Of a DNA stretch of 64,000 nucleotides, positions 1 through 11,726 are shown one piece after another. Below the pieces are notes generated by a model, which was given only the letters and a program-made list of their open reading frames with translations, was not told the DNA's origin and ran no database searches. Source of the stretch: Cocos nucifera (taxonomy: Eukaryota; Streptophyta; Magnoliopsida; Arecales; Arecaceae); NCBI GenBank assembly GCA_006176705.1, contig QRFJ01004931.1, positions 1 to 64,000 of the forward strand, in the 5' to 3' direction. The first letter of the stretch is position 1. Each line of letters starts with the position of its first letter. The translations under genes were made by a program, and so were the position numbers.

Positions 1-889
1 ACACCAGCAGTATATTGTGGCAACCCATCAGAAATGAATCGAAACCGCTTGTGTAGCTACTGTGTGATTCAGTTCTTCTATCTTTGAGCCCGGATCAATT
101 AGGGTTAATGTGAACTCATCAAACCCTAGTCTCTGTCATATGATGTAATCATTCGATTCGAGTCCAATGTGAAAATCTAAATAGAAACTCTTTCTATTAT
201 TTTACTCTGGCCATGGCCATGGGCTTAGGACTTTGATTCTCATGATTCATCATAGGGCTACTCCTCTACACCGCAGGTAGATAAGATCCATCTTGATGCA
301 ATCCAGTTCCTAAATGAACATGTCACAGCCAACATACACCTCAGGGTTTCCATATGCTAAGGATACTGATAAATGGTGTAGTCAAACTATAACACCCTCA
401 GTGGTGGAACTGCCGAGGCATTCTCAGGTCAAAGAACCAGACACCACTACTGCGGCATCGAGTCAGTCATTGATGAGAAGTAGACTTCCAATGACTACTC
501 GAGGTGGTCACGCTCAGTGCCCTCGTTCTCTAACAGAGAAGTACCTTACTCTCGCTCGGTGTCTCCACACCGATAGACTCCAAGACTCATCTACTAAAGT
601 AAAAGCGATCGTACACCAACCTTTCGGACAATCACCATCCTCGGATGATCCTATGGTCGGGAAGCTGTTATGAGTTAAAGTAATGATTATTCATGGTTCT
701 TAAATTTTCAACTCTTGAAAATATGAATTATCATTACGCATTAACTCAAAGGATGTAATCACAGACACTAAATACACATGTGTGAATAGAAAATAACCAT
801 TAATTATAGTTCAAAATTATAATTTTGCCCCTAGATATGTGTATTACAAGTGTCAGCCATTTCTGGCTTCTAGGCACATATATCTAACA
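1..889 (-). repeat. A1 3' LTR, partial
   Basis: Outer U3 part of the 3' LTR on the minus strand, ending at plus-strand CTAACA (889), which is the TGTTAG start of the LTR. It matches 8058-8937, but with many single-base insertions and losses and few clean substitutions. Confidence 0.88.
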
Positions 890-3800
890 ATCTCCACTTT
901 ATTCCTAAAGCCAATTGCTACAAGTTCTAAGTCCCGTCTTCTTAAGCGTGGGCTTCGAATCTTATGCTGGCTCCCCATACGGCTTTGTGAAGTGGGTTAC
1001 CACATTATCTGTGGATTGACTCTCTTGACCTCAACGTAAACCCTTTCTCAAGTATCGCGGATTTGAGTGATTATCACCGTTTCTCTTGGAAACTCTTTCC
1101 AGCCACAAAAACAGTCTGCCCAAGATTCGACTTTCGAGATCATCTATATCGGACATGAAGTCCGAGCCTGTGTATCCTTTGAAACTTGGAGTTCTCCATT
1201 ACCAAAGACCAAACTTCATATCCTAGTTCTTCTCAAGTACTTAAGGATACATTTATAGAATCCAGTGTTCTTCACCTGGATTTGACTGATATCTGCTGTG
1301 ACCACTCACAAACATGGGCTATATTTACAGGTCGTGTACATTAGCATGCATACTGAGGCTCCCTATTGCAGAAGCATAAGGGGATTCTTGCTCATGCGTT
1401 CTATTTCCTCAGGTGTGCTGGGGCACATCTTCTTGGAAAGATGAATACCATGTCTAAAAGGTATAATTCCCCTCTTAGAGTTTTCCATACTAAAAAACCT
1501 CTTTAGTACTGCCTCCTATGACATTTCTGTGAAAGTCCTAGCATCCTATTCGGTCGTATCCCTATAGGACCTTAATTCCTAGAATAAAGGATGCTTCACC
1601 TAGGTCTTTCATGGAGAATTCCTTGGACAACCACATCTTGAACTGATGTCAACACTGGGAAATATTCGATTCCCAATAAGGAGGGATGTCATCCACGTAC
1701 ATACGAGGAGACAACGCGCTTCCACTGAATCCTTTTGAAAACACATGGTTCCTCTTCATTTTGAATGTTGAAAACCAAACTTTTTGATCACATCATTGGA
1801 AACGAGTGTTTTCCAGCTCCGAGATGCTTGCTTAAGTCCATTATATGACCTTGCAGCTTGCAAACCTGTTGATCAGTATCACTGGATGTGATGAAATCTA
1901 GCAGTTGTTCCATATAGATATTCTTCCTCAAGATAACCATTTAGAATGCCGTTTTACGTCCATTTGCCATATTTTCATAATCGAATAGGCTGCAACAAGC
2001 AAGGCAGATGTGCGGATGGATTTTAGCCATTAGCTACCGGGGAAAAGGTATCCTGATAGTCAAGCCTTCGCGTTGACTATAACTTTTGCCCACAGTTAGC
2101 CTTGGAAGTGTCTCCACATTCCCGGATCTGCACCACTTTCTCTCCGCGCTTGAAATCCATTTACACCCAATAGGTTACTATTACCTTGGTGATTCTACCA
2201 AGGTCCCAGACTTGGTTTTGAGTGCATCGAGTCAATTTCTGACTTCATGGCTAAGCCATTTTCTCGGGAGTCGATATCTATATCGCCTGTTGGTAGGTTT
2301 TGGGGATCAATCCACCATGAGCACCATTACCTGGTATTGAGAACATTTCCTCTATGATCCTCTAAAATAATACTAAGTATCTTCTCAGGGGGAGGGGGGG
2401 GGGGGGGGGAAACTCTTTCCGATCTACGAGGTTGGAGAGGTTAGTATTCTTATGGCTCAGAACCTGATTTGGTTCCACTTGGTTCCTTAGCTCGTTCTGC
2501 TTGTGAGACTTTCTCATCAAGCTTAATTCTGGCTTCCCGAACGCCACTATCTTGAATAAACTATTTTGCAAGAAAAATATGCATGTCGACTCACAATCAC
2601 ATTGTGGTCTTCTGGAAATGTAGAAATAGTATCCTAATGATCTTTAGATATCCTATGAATCGAGCTCTAAAGGACCTAAAACTCTTAACTTGTCCACTTG
2701 TTGTCTTTTGACATTAAGCCGGGACAACCCCAAATTTTGAGGATGACTCAGACTTGTTCTTTACCGTGCCATATCTCATACCGGCTATGGAGAACGATTT
2801 TAGAGGAACCCTATCAGTTAAGATAGATTAGAATTAATAATGAATGTCCCCAAAGAAAATCTGGAGGTCTGTTGAAGCTCATCAGGATCGAAACCATATC
2901 CAAAGAGTCAGATTTCTCCGTTTGAACCCCGTTGAGTTTGACGGTGTTCCTGGGTGGAGTGCCATTGAGAGACTATGCCATTTCCTTAAGATGTCTAGGA
3001 ATTCCCGGCTAAGGTATTCACCTCTCGATTCTGATGCGAAGAAAACCTTAATGGGTTTCCAAATTTGTTTTTCTTACTTCATGTCTAAAATTCTTTAAAC
3101 TTTTTCAAAGCTTCATTACTTTGTGTCTCATTAAGATACACTATGCCCATACCTAGACAGATCATTCGGTAAAGTAAATAAGTAGAAACAAAATTGCTCT
3201 AGCCGCACATCGAATGGGCCGCACACATCAGTATGTACTAGGGCAAAGGAGATCTCGTGTGGGCCCTCTCCCCATTGTCCAACAAAAGGGAGTTTAGTCA
3301 TTTGCCTGTAGACAAGATTCACAAGTTGGATATGACTCAAAAGTCAATGGACTCAATAGCCCATTTTTTCTCCAATTTGTTAATCCTATCTTCTTGCTAT
3401 ATCGACCTAATCTCAGGTGCCATAAGATAATCTTCATTTTGGACTGATCCCGTTAGGTCGTTTGGCATTCACGTTGTTTGCCATAGTTAAAAAACAGTAC
3501 AATCATATGCAAACTGATAAGACATTAACAAGGAAAACATTTGCAAATTTATTTTCTGTTCAATAAAGAATGTTTACAATGGTCCTTAAGAGAAGGTGAT
3601 TCAATAACCTTCTTGTTTATTGCTAAGCATGGAAACAAGAATCAAATTCCTGCTAGCTGCAGGCACAATAACAGTCTTTACAAACTAAGTCTAAACCAGA
3701 TGGTAATCGCAGAGGGTATGTTCCCACGGCTACTGCAAGCAACTTTGCCTCCATTACCGCGCGTAGGATCATGTCTCCATCCCTCAGCCTCCTGCTATCC

Positions 3801-4755
3801 TCAAGACCCTGCATAAAGTGCACAGATGAGCACTTAGAACTAGAGTCAAAGCAACCCAAATGGATGCAGGAAAAAACGTAAGGTTTAGACTCAATAACGT
3901 AGCATACCTCCAGAAGGACCTTCCTTCTTGTTCTTTAGGTGGCCAGGTAAGGTAGAGCAGTTCCGCTTCCAATGGCCGTCGCTTGTTGCAATGGGAAACC
4001 CTTTCCTTGCATCGACCTTCTCTTCGATCTTGCCTTCTTCTTGCTTTGGATCCTTCTACCTTTTGCTTTTTTCACAGACTCTTTTTTCTTTCCATAAGAC
4101 TTTTCTTTTGAAGAAGTCCGTTTCCATAGCAAAGAACTGGAGCCTTTTTAGAAACCTTTCATAGAAAAGCCTCGCAGATAACCAGCATATCATTCAACTC
4201 GGCCAAGGAATTTTGAAGTTTATGCATGTGTAATTCATGATGAATTGCCCATATGGCATCAGTCAAGGATTGCAGAATAATATTCATTCTGCAAATCCAA
4301 GTCCAACTTCCACACTGAGCGTCTCAAGCTCTTCCATGTCCTTGAATCATTGTCAGAACATGATCTTTGGACTGACTGCCCATCACGCAATCTTAGCCTT
4401 AAAAAGTCATGTTTTGACTTGAGAATTTGGACTGCGCGACTACTGTCACCAAAACATCTCCGTAGGTGGACCAACATTGGCGAAGCAAGTCCCGATATCT
4501 TCATGTTGCGCTGTGAGCTTCATCAGAACATCGACCAACAGTGAGTATCTGCCTTATTTCTTCGTCAATCCATTTTTTCCAGAGACGCTCTCTGTTCAGT
4601 GATGGACGAGCTGGTAAGTGGGAGGGTCCTGGCCAAAACATGTGTTAACTTTCTGAACCCAAAATAATTTTGAGTTCCTTGAGCCAATCTTTTATAATTG
4701 GTCCAGTCAGTCTATGTGTGTCTAGGATACGTGCTAGTGGGTTGAGACGTAGACA
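890..4755 (-). pseudogene. A1 Copia gag-pol, broken in many places
   Basis: Collinear with A2 gag-pol (15822-19795) and in the same order. RNase H and RT lie at about 900-2300, an integrase-RT linker at 2362-2571, and the integrase start with an HTDVCGPF motif at 3131-3340. Protease lies at about 3650-3970 and gag at about 3935-4755. The RNase H region has lost roughly 130 bp relative to A2 near 1060-1110. No frame stays open beyond about 120 codons. Many breaks are single-base gains or losses, including a run of about 17 G at 2393-2410 where A2 has a short G run. This looks more like sequence error than slow decay, so the true state of the gene cannot be judged here. Confidence 0.8.
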
Positions 4756-6645
4756 ATTTTCCTGTAGGAGAGTCAAAGCATTCTGTAGATACTGTAATTT
4801 TGACTGGACCAATTGTTTAGGGGATTTTATTTTTAATTAGCTGCACTATTTTCTCGGATCCCTACACTCCCTTTGTAGAGATGGAAATCTCCGCGATTAA
4901 TGATTTCTAGGGGTGGTGCGGCTCACCAACTGGACTTATCACCTCACCTAACAGTATGTGGTGATGGGTTTTAGCCAATGAGTGAACAACTCTTGTTTCA
5001 ATGATTCCTAATCATGGTGCACCCAAACTTGGTCTCTAATTCAGGAATCTCACCGTATCCGAATATTGATTCCACTTCCTTAGTTTAAGTCAGACCCACC
5101 ATTTGGCATAGACTGGGTCCTAATTGGGTCTGCCAACCATATCCGGAAATATTAGGACAACTCATCGCTCCAGCCCATTAGCATCCAAATGCTCTAATAG
5201 ACATGGTTTGCGGTTCTTCCCGATGCAACTTGAGCCACTGTATCCAGCCGGAGAACAATCAACCTCGGGGAAGGGCCGCATGTCTACAATGTGGAAACTC
5301 GGACACTTAATCTGGTCTTAGAGAGAATTGTATTCAGGTCTCATTAAATAGACTTGGCTTAGTCATAACAATTATGACTAACCTAGTGGCATTGGGTCAG
5401 CTCGGATTATTGACCACCTCAGATCAACAAAAACTATGTCCAAAGATATGGCCAGGTAAGTGAGACCGGTGGAAGAAAAATGCCGTTAACTCGTCACAAG
5501 AATGCATTTCAGGTCGAGCTAGCTTTCCCACATTAAAAAACCAGTCGGTCGTCGTTGCCAAACTTACCTTAGACACCAAATTGTTGAGTTAGAACCAATT
5601 GGGTTAAGCTACAATCCAGAGCTCTAACCTCTGAGGCCTAATTAGGTCTTGCTTGATCGTGACTCGATCTTGACCAGACCTTAATCCTATTAGGCTGGTC
5701 AATTAAGCATTGTTGATCCCATCTAACCAACTCTTTGATTCGGTCTTGATGCCAACCGCTTAGAACCTAATTGAGCTACCAGCACCAGATACCCAGCTTT
5801 ATGAATATGTCTAGATCTGAAATTCTCAATTATAGACCCTAATTACATATTCCATTAAACTTAGATCTTGATTAAGTTGGGCTCATAAATAAAATATTGC
5901 ACAATAAATACCTAAAGGGTTTCAGGATCTAGGGTTTTGCAGAAAGTAAGTTTTTGGGTTTCTGATTAAGGACGAACACGCAGCACCCCTACACGTCATA
6001 AGAACACCCCATCGAATGGGAAGAGAGGGCCTTTAAACCCTTCTTCGTTCTTATGACCGGACGGCCAAGAGGAACGCCTTAATCAGGAACATGTCAATAC
6101 TACAAAACAGTTATAGATCTATATCATATATCTCATATACAAATTTAGATCTAATCAATGGCATATTTTGCATACATCTCATGTATCAAATCATGCATGT
6201 TTTCAGATCTAAATTATCACATAATAATCTAAAAAATTAGATTTAAATTGATCTAATCAAAATAAATTCTAATCTAGACAATTATGTAGAACTATTCTAC
6301 AACTAGTCTAGTCATGCATCTATCATATCTCATATGATATTTAAAATTAAATAATTTTTATTTGCTGTTTATCAGATGTTATTATAACACTTATAATATC
6401 AGAAAATAGTAAATAAGAAGATCTAAAATATGATTTAATCAGATTAAATCAAAGACATGCAAAACTATTCTATAGAACTATTCTATTCTAGAACTAGTCA
6501 TGCATATCTTCATGTTCTTAGATCCAAATCATTTAATTTTAATTTTTCTGATTTCAGATCTGATCACATCTCATGTGACATCTGAAATCACTTTATTTTC
6601 TAATTAAAATAAAATTAAAATCAGATCTAAACAATTTAGAACCAT
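4756..6645 (-). other. A1 untranslated leader between PBS and gag
   Basis: About 1.9 kb between the primer site and the gag start with no credible reading frame. It is collinear with the A3 leader (55175-57016) and, more distantly, with the Copia-C leaders (41720-43503 and 49690-51834). It contains a hairpin (5995-6057) and a block with a sense-strand AAG/GTAAGT sequence near 5560-5572. The part below about 6200 shares the indel-rich character of the A1 coding region. Confidence 0.7.
5995..6057 (-). promoter_or_regulatory. Leader hairpin, Copia-A
   Basis: The arms GTCATAAGAAC (5995-6005) and GTTCTTATGAC (6047-6057) pair perfectly over 11 bp. The loop contains CCTTTAAACC. Copia-C element C1 has the same layout at 43328-43384 with different but still complementary arms. 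It may be an RNA packaging or dimer signal; function is inferred only. Confidence 0.5.
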
Positions 6646-6658
6646 GGCTCTGATACCA
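6646..6658 (-). other. A1 primer binding site
   Basis: The minus strand reads TGGTATCAGAGCC, the usual plant Copia site complementary to the 3' end of initiator methionine tRNA. It lies two bases inside the LTR end at 6661. Confidence 0.9.
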
Positions 6659-7235
6659 GTTGAAGGGAAATCCTGATTTCCCGGTCCAGGTTCGTCCAGA
6701 TCTGATTAGATCAAGAGATATATTTCAAAAATTTTCTCTTGATCTCAATCAGATCTTGATATGTTTCAGATCTGATTCTTATTATTTTAATAAATAAAAT
6801 AAAATAAGATAAATTAAATCAAATTTAATTTACCTGATTTGGGTAATCCTATTACCCTGTAGATGATCCTGATTGCAGCGGAAGGTTCTGGATCTTAGCC
6901 ACGCAAGCGCCTGGCCTCTACCGGTATCCACTCGGGTTGGATCTGGAGATCCTCTTCTTCTCTATCACACCTCCAAAAATCAGATCTGGATCTGATCTGG
7001 AGGATCTTCAAAACTCTTTTGAAGATCTGCAGTCGTCCTTTTGCAGCAGCGCAGCCTTCTTGCTTTTGATCGCCTTTCCTTGATCTGAATCGCACCAAAC
7101 TAAGTCCAAAACACCTTTTGGACGTGGAGAGCAAGGGGAGAAGAGACTATGGCATGGAGAAGGAGGGGAGAGGCAGCCTTGGGGCGTATCTAATAGCATT
7201 AGCTTTCACTTTGAATTAGGGTTGGGCGCAGGGTC

Positions 7236-7245
7236 TTATTTATAG
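7236..7245 (-). promoter_or_regulatory. TATA box of A1 LTR promoter
   Basis: The minus strand reads CTATAAATAA. The same box sits at the same place in A2 (14115-14124), A3 (53385-53394 and 57617-57626) and A4 (26319-26328). It would start element transcription about 30 bp further along the minus strand. Confidence 0.65.
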
Positions 7246-7550
7246 ACCTCTTGTGATCCAACTCCTCTTCCTCTCAACCAATCACAACCCTTTGTGAAAT
7301 CAGATCTAAATCTGATTGGTTGGAATAGAGACCCCTGGATTCCTCCTTAGAGGGCGCCTAAGACCAGTCAAACTGGATTCTTAGTAGAACTCTGATTGGA
7401 ATCCAAAAGGGAGGTGGAGTCCTTGTCCAACAAGGACTCCTAGGCGCCTCCTACTTGGGCTCACGCCACCCTTGGCGTGCGCCCTTCTCCTTGCCAGGTT
7501 CTGGCAGGGGGACAGGCCCCCACCAGCTCTCCAATAGGTGCATGACATGT

Positions 7551-7619
7551 GGTCAAAAGTCAAAGGGTCAATGGTCAACGTTTGACCAGTCAAAGGTAGA
7601 CTTTTGACCAAAGTCAAAG
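7551..7619 (-). promoter_or_regulatory. Cluster of eight W-box-like TTGAC motifs in the Copia-A LTR
   Basis: Eight TTGAC or GTCAA cores lie within 69 bp, about 310 to 380 bp upstream of the TATA box. TTGAC is the core bound by WRKY transcription factors, which act in stress and defence responses. The cluster is retained in every Copia-A LTR here (14431-14499, 25952-25996, 53700-53768, 57932-58000). Stress control is inferred from motif density only. Confidence 0.5.
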
Positions 7620-8944
7620 AACAAGAAATGGCAGGTGACCAAAAATGGCAGGTAATGTCTTACAAATAAGACAACCTATTCTGACTTGGACAACCTCCAG
7701 TCAGACCATATGAAGGCCTCTGATTGAGCACAAACTCCTTTGGCTCAGTCAGGACAACTTATTTATGATAGTAAAAGAAGAACGTTAGGTTCAATCGAGT
7801 GCTAGCACGATTTCCTTGAACCTAATTGAATCTCATTCAGATCAATTGAACTAGATCAGTTCAATTGATGATCACCAGATTCAAACCCTTGTTTGTGTGA
7901 CCCAGTTAGGTTCAGTTCTGTATGGTAATGGGATATGTCATGATCTCTATCATCGACATCATCGAAACTCCTTTCGATGGATCAGAACTCTTCTGATTCG
8001 AACAGCTAGAATGATCGATCATCTAAATCATTCTAATTGCTCCCAAAATCCACCAGTGACACCTAGCAGTATATGGTGGCAACCCATCAGAGCTGAATGC
8101 GAACCTCTTGGTGCAGCTACCTGTGTGATTCAGTTCTTCTATCTTGAGCCCCGATCAGATTAGGGTTAAGGTGAACTCGTCAAACCCTAGTCTCTGTCAT
8201 ATGATGTAATCATTCGATTCGAGTCCAATGTGAAAATCTAAATAGAAACTCTTTCTATTATTTCACTCTACCATGGCCATGGGCTTTCTGGACTTGATTC
8301 TCATGATCATCATAGGGCTACTCCTCTACCACCGAGGTAGATAGATCCCATCTTGATGCAATCCAGTTCCTACAATGAACATGTCTATAGCCAACATACA
8401 CCTCAGGGTTCCATATGGCTAGGAGACCGAGTAATGGTGTAGTCAAACTATAACACCCTCAAGGTGAACTGCCGATGCATCTCAGGTCAAAGAACCAGAC
8501 ACACTACTGCAGCATCGAGTCAGTCATTGACGAGAAGGTAGACTTCCTAATGACTACTCGAGGTGGTCACGCTCAGTGCCCTCGTTCTCTAACGAGTACC
8601 TGTACTCTCGCTCCGGTGTCTCCACACCGTAGACTCAAGACTCATCTACTAAAGAGAAGCGATCGTACACCAACCTTCCGGATCAATCACCATCCTCGTG
8701 ATGATCCTATGGTCGGGAGCTGTTTATGAGTTAATAATGATTATTCATGTCTTAAATTTTCAACTCTTGAAAATATGAATTATCATTACCATTAACTCAA
8801 AGGATGTATCACAGACACTAAATACACATGTGTGATAGAAAATAACCCATTAATTATAGTCAAAATTATAATTTTGCCCCTAGAAGTGTATTACAAGTGT
8901 CAGCCAATTCTGGCTTCTACGGCACATATATCTAACACGATCTA

Positions 8945-9425
8945 GTTGGGCTCATGATCCACTTGCATGATTTTTGGAGATTCTTTTGATCTTGAGTGCT
9001 GAAGAGTTTCAAAGAAAACTTCCTTGGGCAACTCATTCGGAGCTAGAGTTGCCAACTTGGAGAGAAGGTCGGTCCTAGAATTCTCCGCCCGAAGAATTTG
9101 TTAAGTCTCAAAACTACTGAAGGCCGAGGTTAGGCTTTTCACTTTGTCCAAGTACTTTTTTATACTTTCTTACCGAGCTTCATTGCTGCCATTGACCTGC
9201 CTTACCACCAATTGCAAGTCATTAAACAAGTCACTAAATGCTCTCACATGGTCTGTCCCTAGTTCCCTGGCAATCCACAATCTTATGATCAGAGCTTCAT
9301 ATTCAGCTTCATTGTTGGTTGCAGGGAACTTAAAATGCAGTGCATACTCAGCAATAACTCTTTCTAAATTGATAAGGATTAAGTCTACACTTGCTCCAAA
9401 ATTGTTGGATTAGCCATAAACATAA
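8945..9425 (-). pseudogene. Tat1 second RNase H domain (aRNH), broken
   Basis: The minus-strand translation contains FKFPATNNEAEYEALI, then RELGTDHVRAFSD and QLVV. These are the signature of the extra RNase H domain found in Tat-lineage polyproteins, with acidic residues in AEYEAL and FSD. Stops and frameshifts interrupt it (for example a stop at the FYVYG-SNN segment). It follows the first RNase H and would lead to integrase, which is absent because A1 begins here. Plus-strand frames over this stretch are shadows. Confidence 0.75.
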
Positions 9426-10800
9426 AATGCCTAGAAATCCTTAGAGAGATCTACTTTTTCTTTAGAAAAATTCAGCTGTAGACTATAAGTGTTGACCTCT
9501 AGTAGTTCAGGCTCAACTAGATTAGGAATGGTGCATTCCACCATGAAATCAGCCAATATTTGAGTTTTGATAGATGGTCGAGATTGAAACTTAATATCAA
9601 ATTTAGTAAGCTCAATCATCCAATTTGCTATTCTTTCAAAAGTATCTAGCTAGTGAATTGGTTTTATTAGCAGGTCTGTGAGGATTGTTACTATGTGCCC
9701 CTGAAAATAAGGTCAAAGTTTTCATGTTGCAATCAATAATGCATAAGTTATCTTTTCCAACTTGGTATACCTGATTTCTACATCTCTTAGAATCCGACTT
9801 ATATAGTAGACTAGTTTTTGAATTTTTGCTTTCTTTCTAATTAGGATAGCTTCAATGGTTGCAGGAGATATCACCAGATACAAGAACAACTCTTCACTAG
9901 AATCGGGTTGGCAAGGAGAGGAGGTGAACTAAGATAATTCTTTAATTCCTCAAAGGCTTGCTAACATTCTAGGATCCAACAAAAGTTCCTTGGTTGTTTA
10001 AGGATCTGAAAAAAGGGCATACAACGTTCAACTGATCTTGAAATGAAGTGATTCAAAGCAGCGACCTTTTCTATCAAGCACTGAACTTCTTTTATTGTCT
10101 TGGAAACAACCATCTCCTAAATGGCCTTGATCTTCTCTGGGTTTGCCTCAATGCCATGCTTTGATAACATGAATCTCAAAAACTTCTCTAAAGTAACCCC
10201 GAAAGTGCATTTGGTTGGATTCAGCTTTATTTTATACTTTTGGAAGGTGTTGAATGTCCTCTCTAAATCCGTAATGTGACTTGTTGAAGATTAATTCTTG
10301 ACAAGCATATCATCCACATAAACCTCCATGTTGTAGCCGATCTGATCCTTAAAAATTTTATTCACTAGGTGCTGGTATGTCGCACTTGCATTTCTAAGTC
10401 CAAAAGATATAACCCTATAATAATAAAGGTCATGATTAGTAATAAAAGCAGTTTTCTTCTTATCTTTGGGTGCCATCTAGAATTGATTATAGCCCAAGAA
10501 GGCATCCATGAAGGTGAGGACCTCATTGCTTGAGGTTGCATCTACTAGCTCATCGATTCTAAGTAGGGGTAGATATCTTTCAGGCAGGCCTTATTCAAAT
10601 CAGTAAAGTCTATGCATATCCTCCACTTTTCATTTGTCTTCTTGACAAGGACTATATTTGCAATCTAATCTAGATAGGATACCTCTCAAATGAACTGGGC
10701 TTAGGGGGCTTGTCTACCTCATCCACAATTGCCTTCAATCGCTCTAATGCAAAGCTATACTTCTTTTGCTTTGCAGACCGATGCTTTGGATCTACATTCA
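9426..10800 (-). pseudogene. Tat1 reverse transcriptase and first RNase H, broken
   Basis: RT lies at about 10100-10800. Visible blocks are a FMDAFLGYNQF-like segment, KTAFIT, a YRVISFGLRNASATYQ block and the catalytic YVDDML (10291-10476). The first RNase H lies at about 9430-10000 and ends with ADFMVECTIP in the frame 9431-9619. The order RT-RNase H-second RNase H is that of Tat elements. Many stops, including one just upstream of MAPKDKKKT, make it non-functional. The catalytic YVDD is kept. Confidence 0.8.
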
Positions 10801-10979
10801 GCCGATGCTCCATAACTTCTGCATAGATCCAAGGAATATCTATGGAAACCCAAGTGAAGATGTCAGCATTTCTTCACAGAAAGGTGATGAGCTGCCTTTT
10901 ATTCTTGGCTTTCAAATTTGAACCAATCTAGACTATATGGTCCTCATTTCCATCATTCAAAGAGATTGTCATAAGGTCA

Positions 10980-11420
10980 TCAATTAGTTCCCCTTGTTCT
11001 TTATTTAGATCATCACAAATATCAAGTCCATCCATTGGACAAAGTTCTAGCTACTTTCCACCTTATAGGGCGATTGTGTAATAATGATGTGCTAGCGGTT
11101 GGTCTTCCCTAACCTCTCCAATTCCGTATTCTATTGGAAACTTCATCTTCAAATGATATATTGATATCACAGCTCGAAGTGCATTCAACCCAGATCGACC
11201 GAGGATTGCATTGTAAGCAAAAGGAGCCTTTACCACTAAAAAATCAATATGTGCTTTGGATTGCTTTGGGTACTGACCTATCATATTAGTAAAGTAATTA
11301 TTCTTTCAATCGATACAGCATCACCGGTGAACCTTATTAATGGGGAGCTTATTGGTCCCATATAGCTATCAACTATAGACATTTTAGAGAAAGCATCATA
11401 AAATAAGACATTGACAGAGC
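10980..11420 (-). pseudogene. Tat1 protease region, broken
   Basis: The frame 11063-11284 reads FLVVKAPFAYNAILGRSGLN followed by a segment like LKMKFP, typical of the C-terminal half of Tat/gypsy aspartic proteases just before RT. I cannot see a clean DTG active site, which would lie upstream near 11400-11480. It sits between gag and RT, as expected. Confidence 0.65.
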
Positions 11421-11726
11421 TTTCATTATCAATCAAGATATGGCGTAATCGTAATTGATAATATTTAAAGTAACTACAACCACATCATTATGCAGAAATT
11501 AAATTCCTTATGCATCTTCTTCAGTGAAAGTAATGGGTTCTTCAGTTCTCCACTTCTTTGTGGGCTCCATCGATGTACTATCCTCTTCCTACTAATGTTC
11601 CCCAGCAATTGTGTTGATAATTCCAAGTGGGGGCTGATCTCTTTGTGGTTCATCCCTCCAAGGTGGTTCTGGCTATGAGAGAGCTCTCGATCGATCTTTC
11701 CTCCATTCTGACCGACGTCACAAAAA

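Larger units (their letters stand above)
1..8937 (-). mobile_element. Copia-A element A1 (LTR retrotransposon, 3' LTR cut by window edge)
   Basis: Minus-strand Ty1/copia element. Read on the minus strand it runs 5' LTR (6661-8937), primer binding site, long leader, gag-pol and polypurine tract, then a 3' LTR whose outer part lies before base 1. The 889 bp of left LTR align with 8058-8937 of the right LTR, so both ends belong to one insertion. It abuts Tat1 at 8938 and appears to have inserted between the second RNase H domain and the integrase of Tat1. The target duplication cannot be checked because the left end is missing. The coding part is shattered, probably in large part by sequence errors. 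Confidence 0.88.
6661..8937 (-). repeat. A1 5' LTR, complete
   Basis: A 2277 bp LTR. The plus strand starts TGAAGG and ends CTAACA, so the sense strand runs TGTTAG to CCTTCA. It is closely similar over its whole length to the A2 LTR (13542-15821) and clean, unlike the neighbouring internal region. It carries a TATA box and a cluster of TTGAC motifs. Confidence 0.92.

Noticed and set aside
2393..2410. Long G run as a G-quadruplex or biological repeat
   Set aside because: A2 has only a short G run in the same place, and the surrounding 6 kb is rich in one-base errors.
6646..6658. tRNA gene suggested by initiator methionine tRNA match
   Set aside because: Only a 12-13 base match next to an LTR, as a primer site; no cloverleaf.
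7897..8163. Repeated 88-residue frame found in every Copia-A LTR
   Set aside because: It lies in U3 upstream of the TATA box, has no known domain and recurs only because the LTR recurs.
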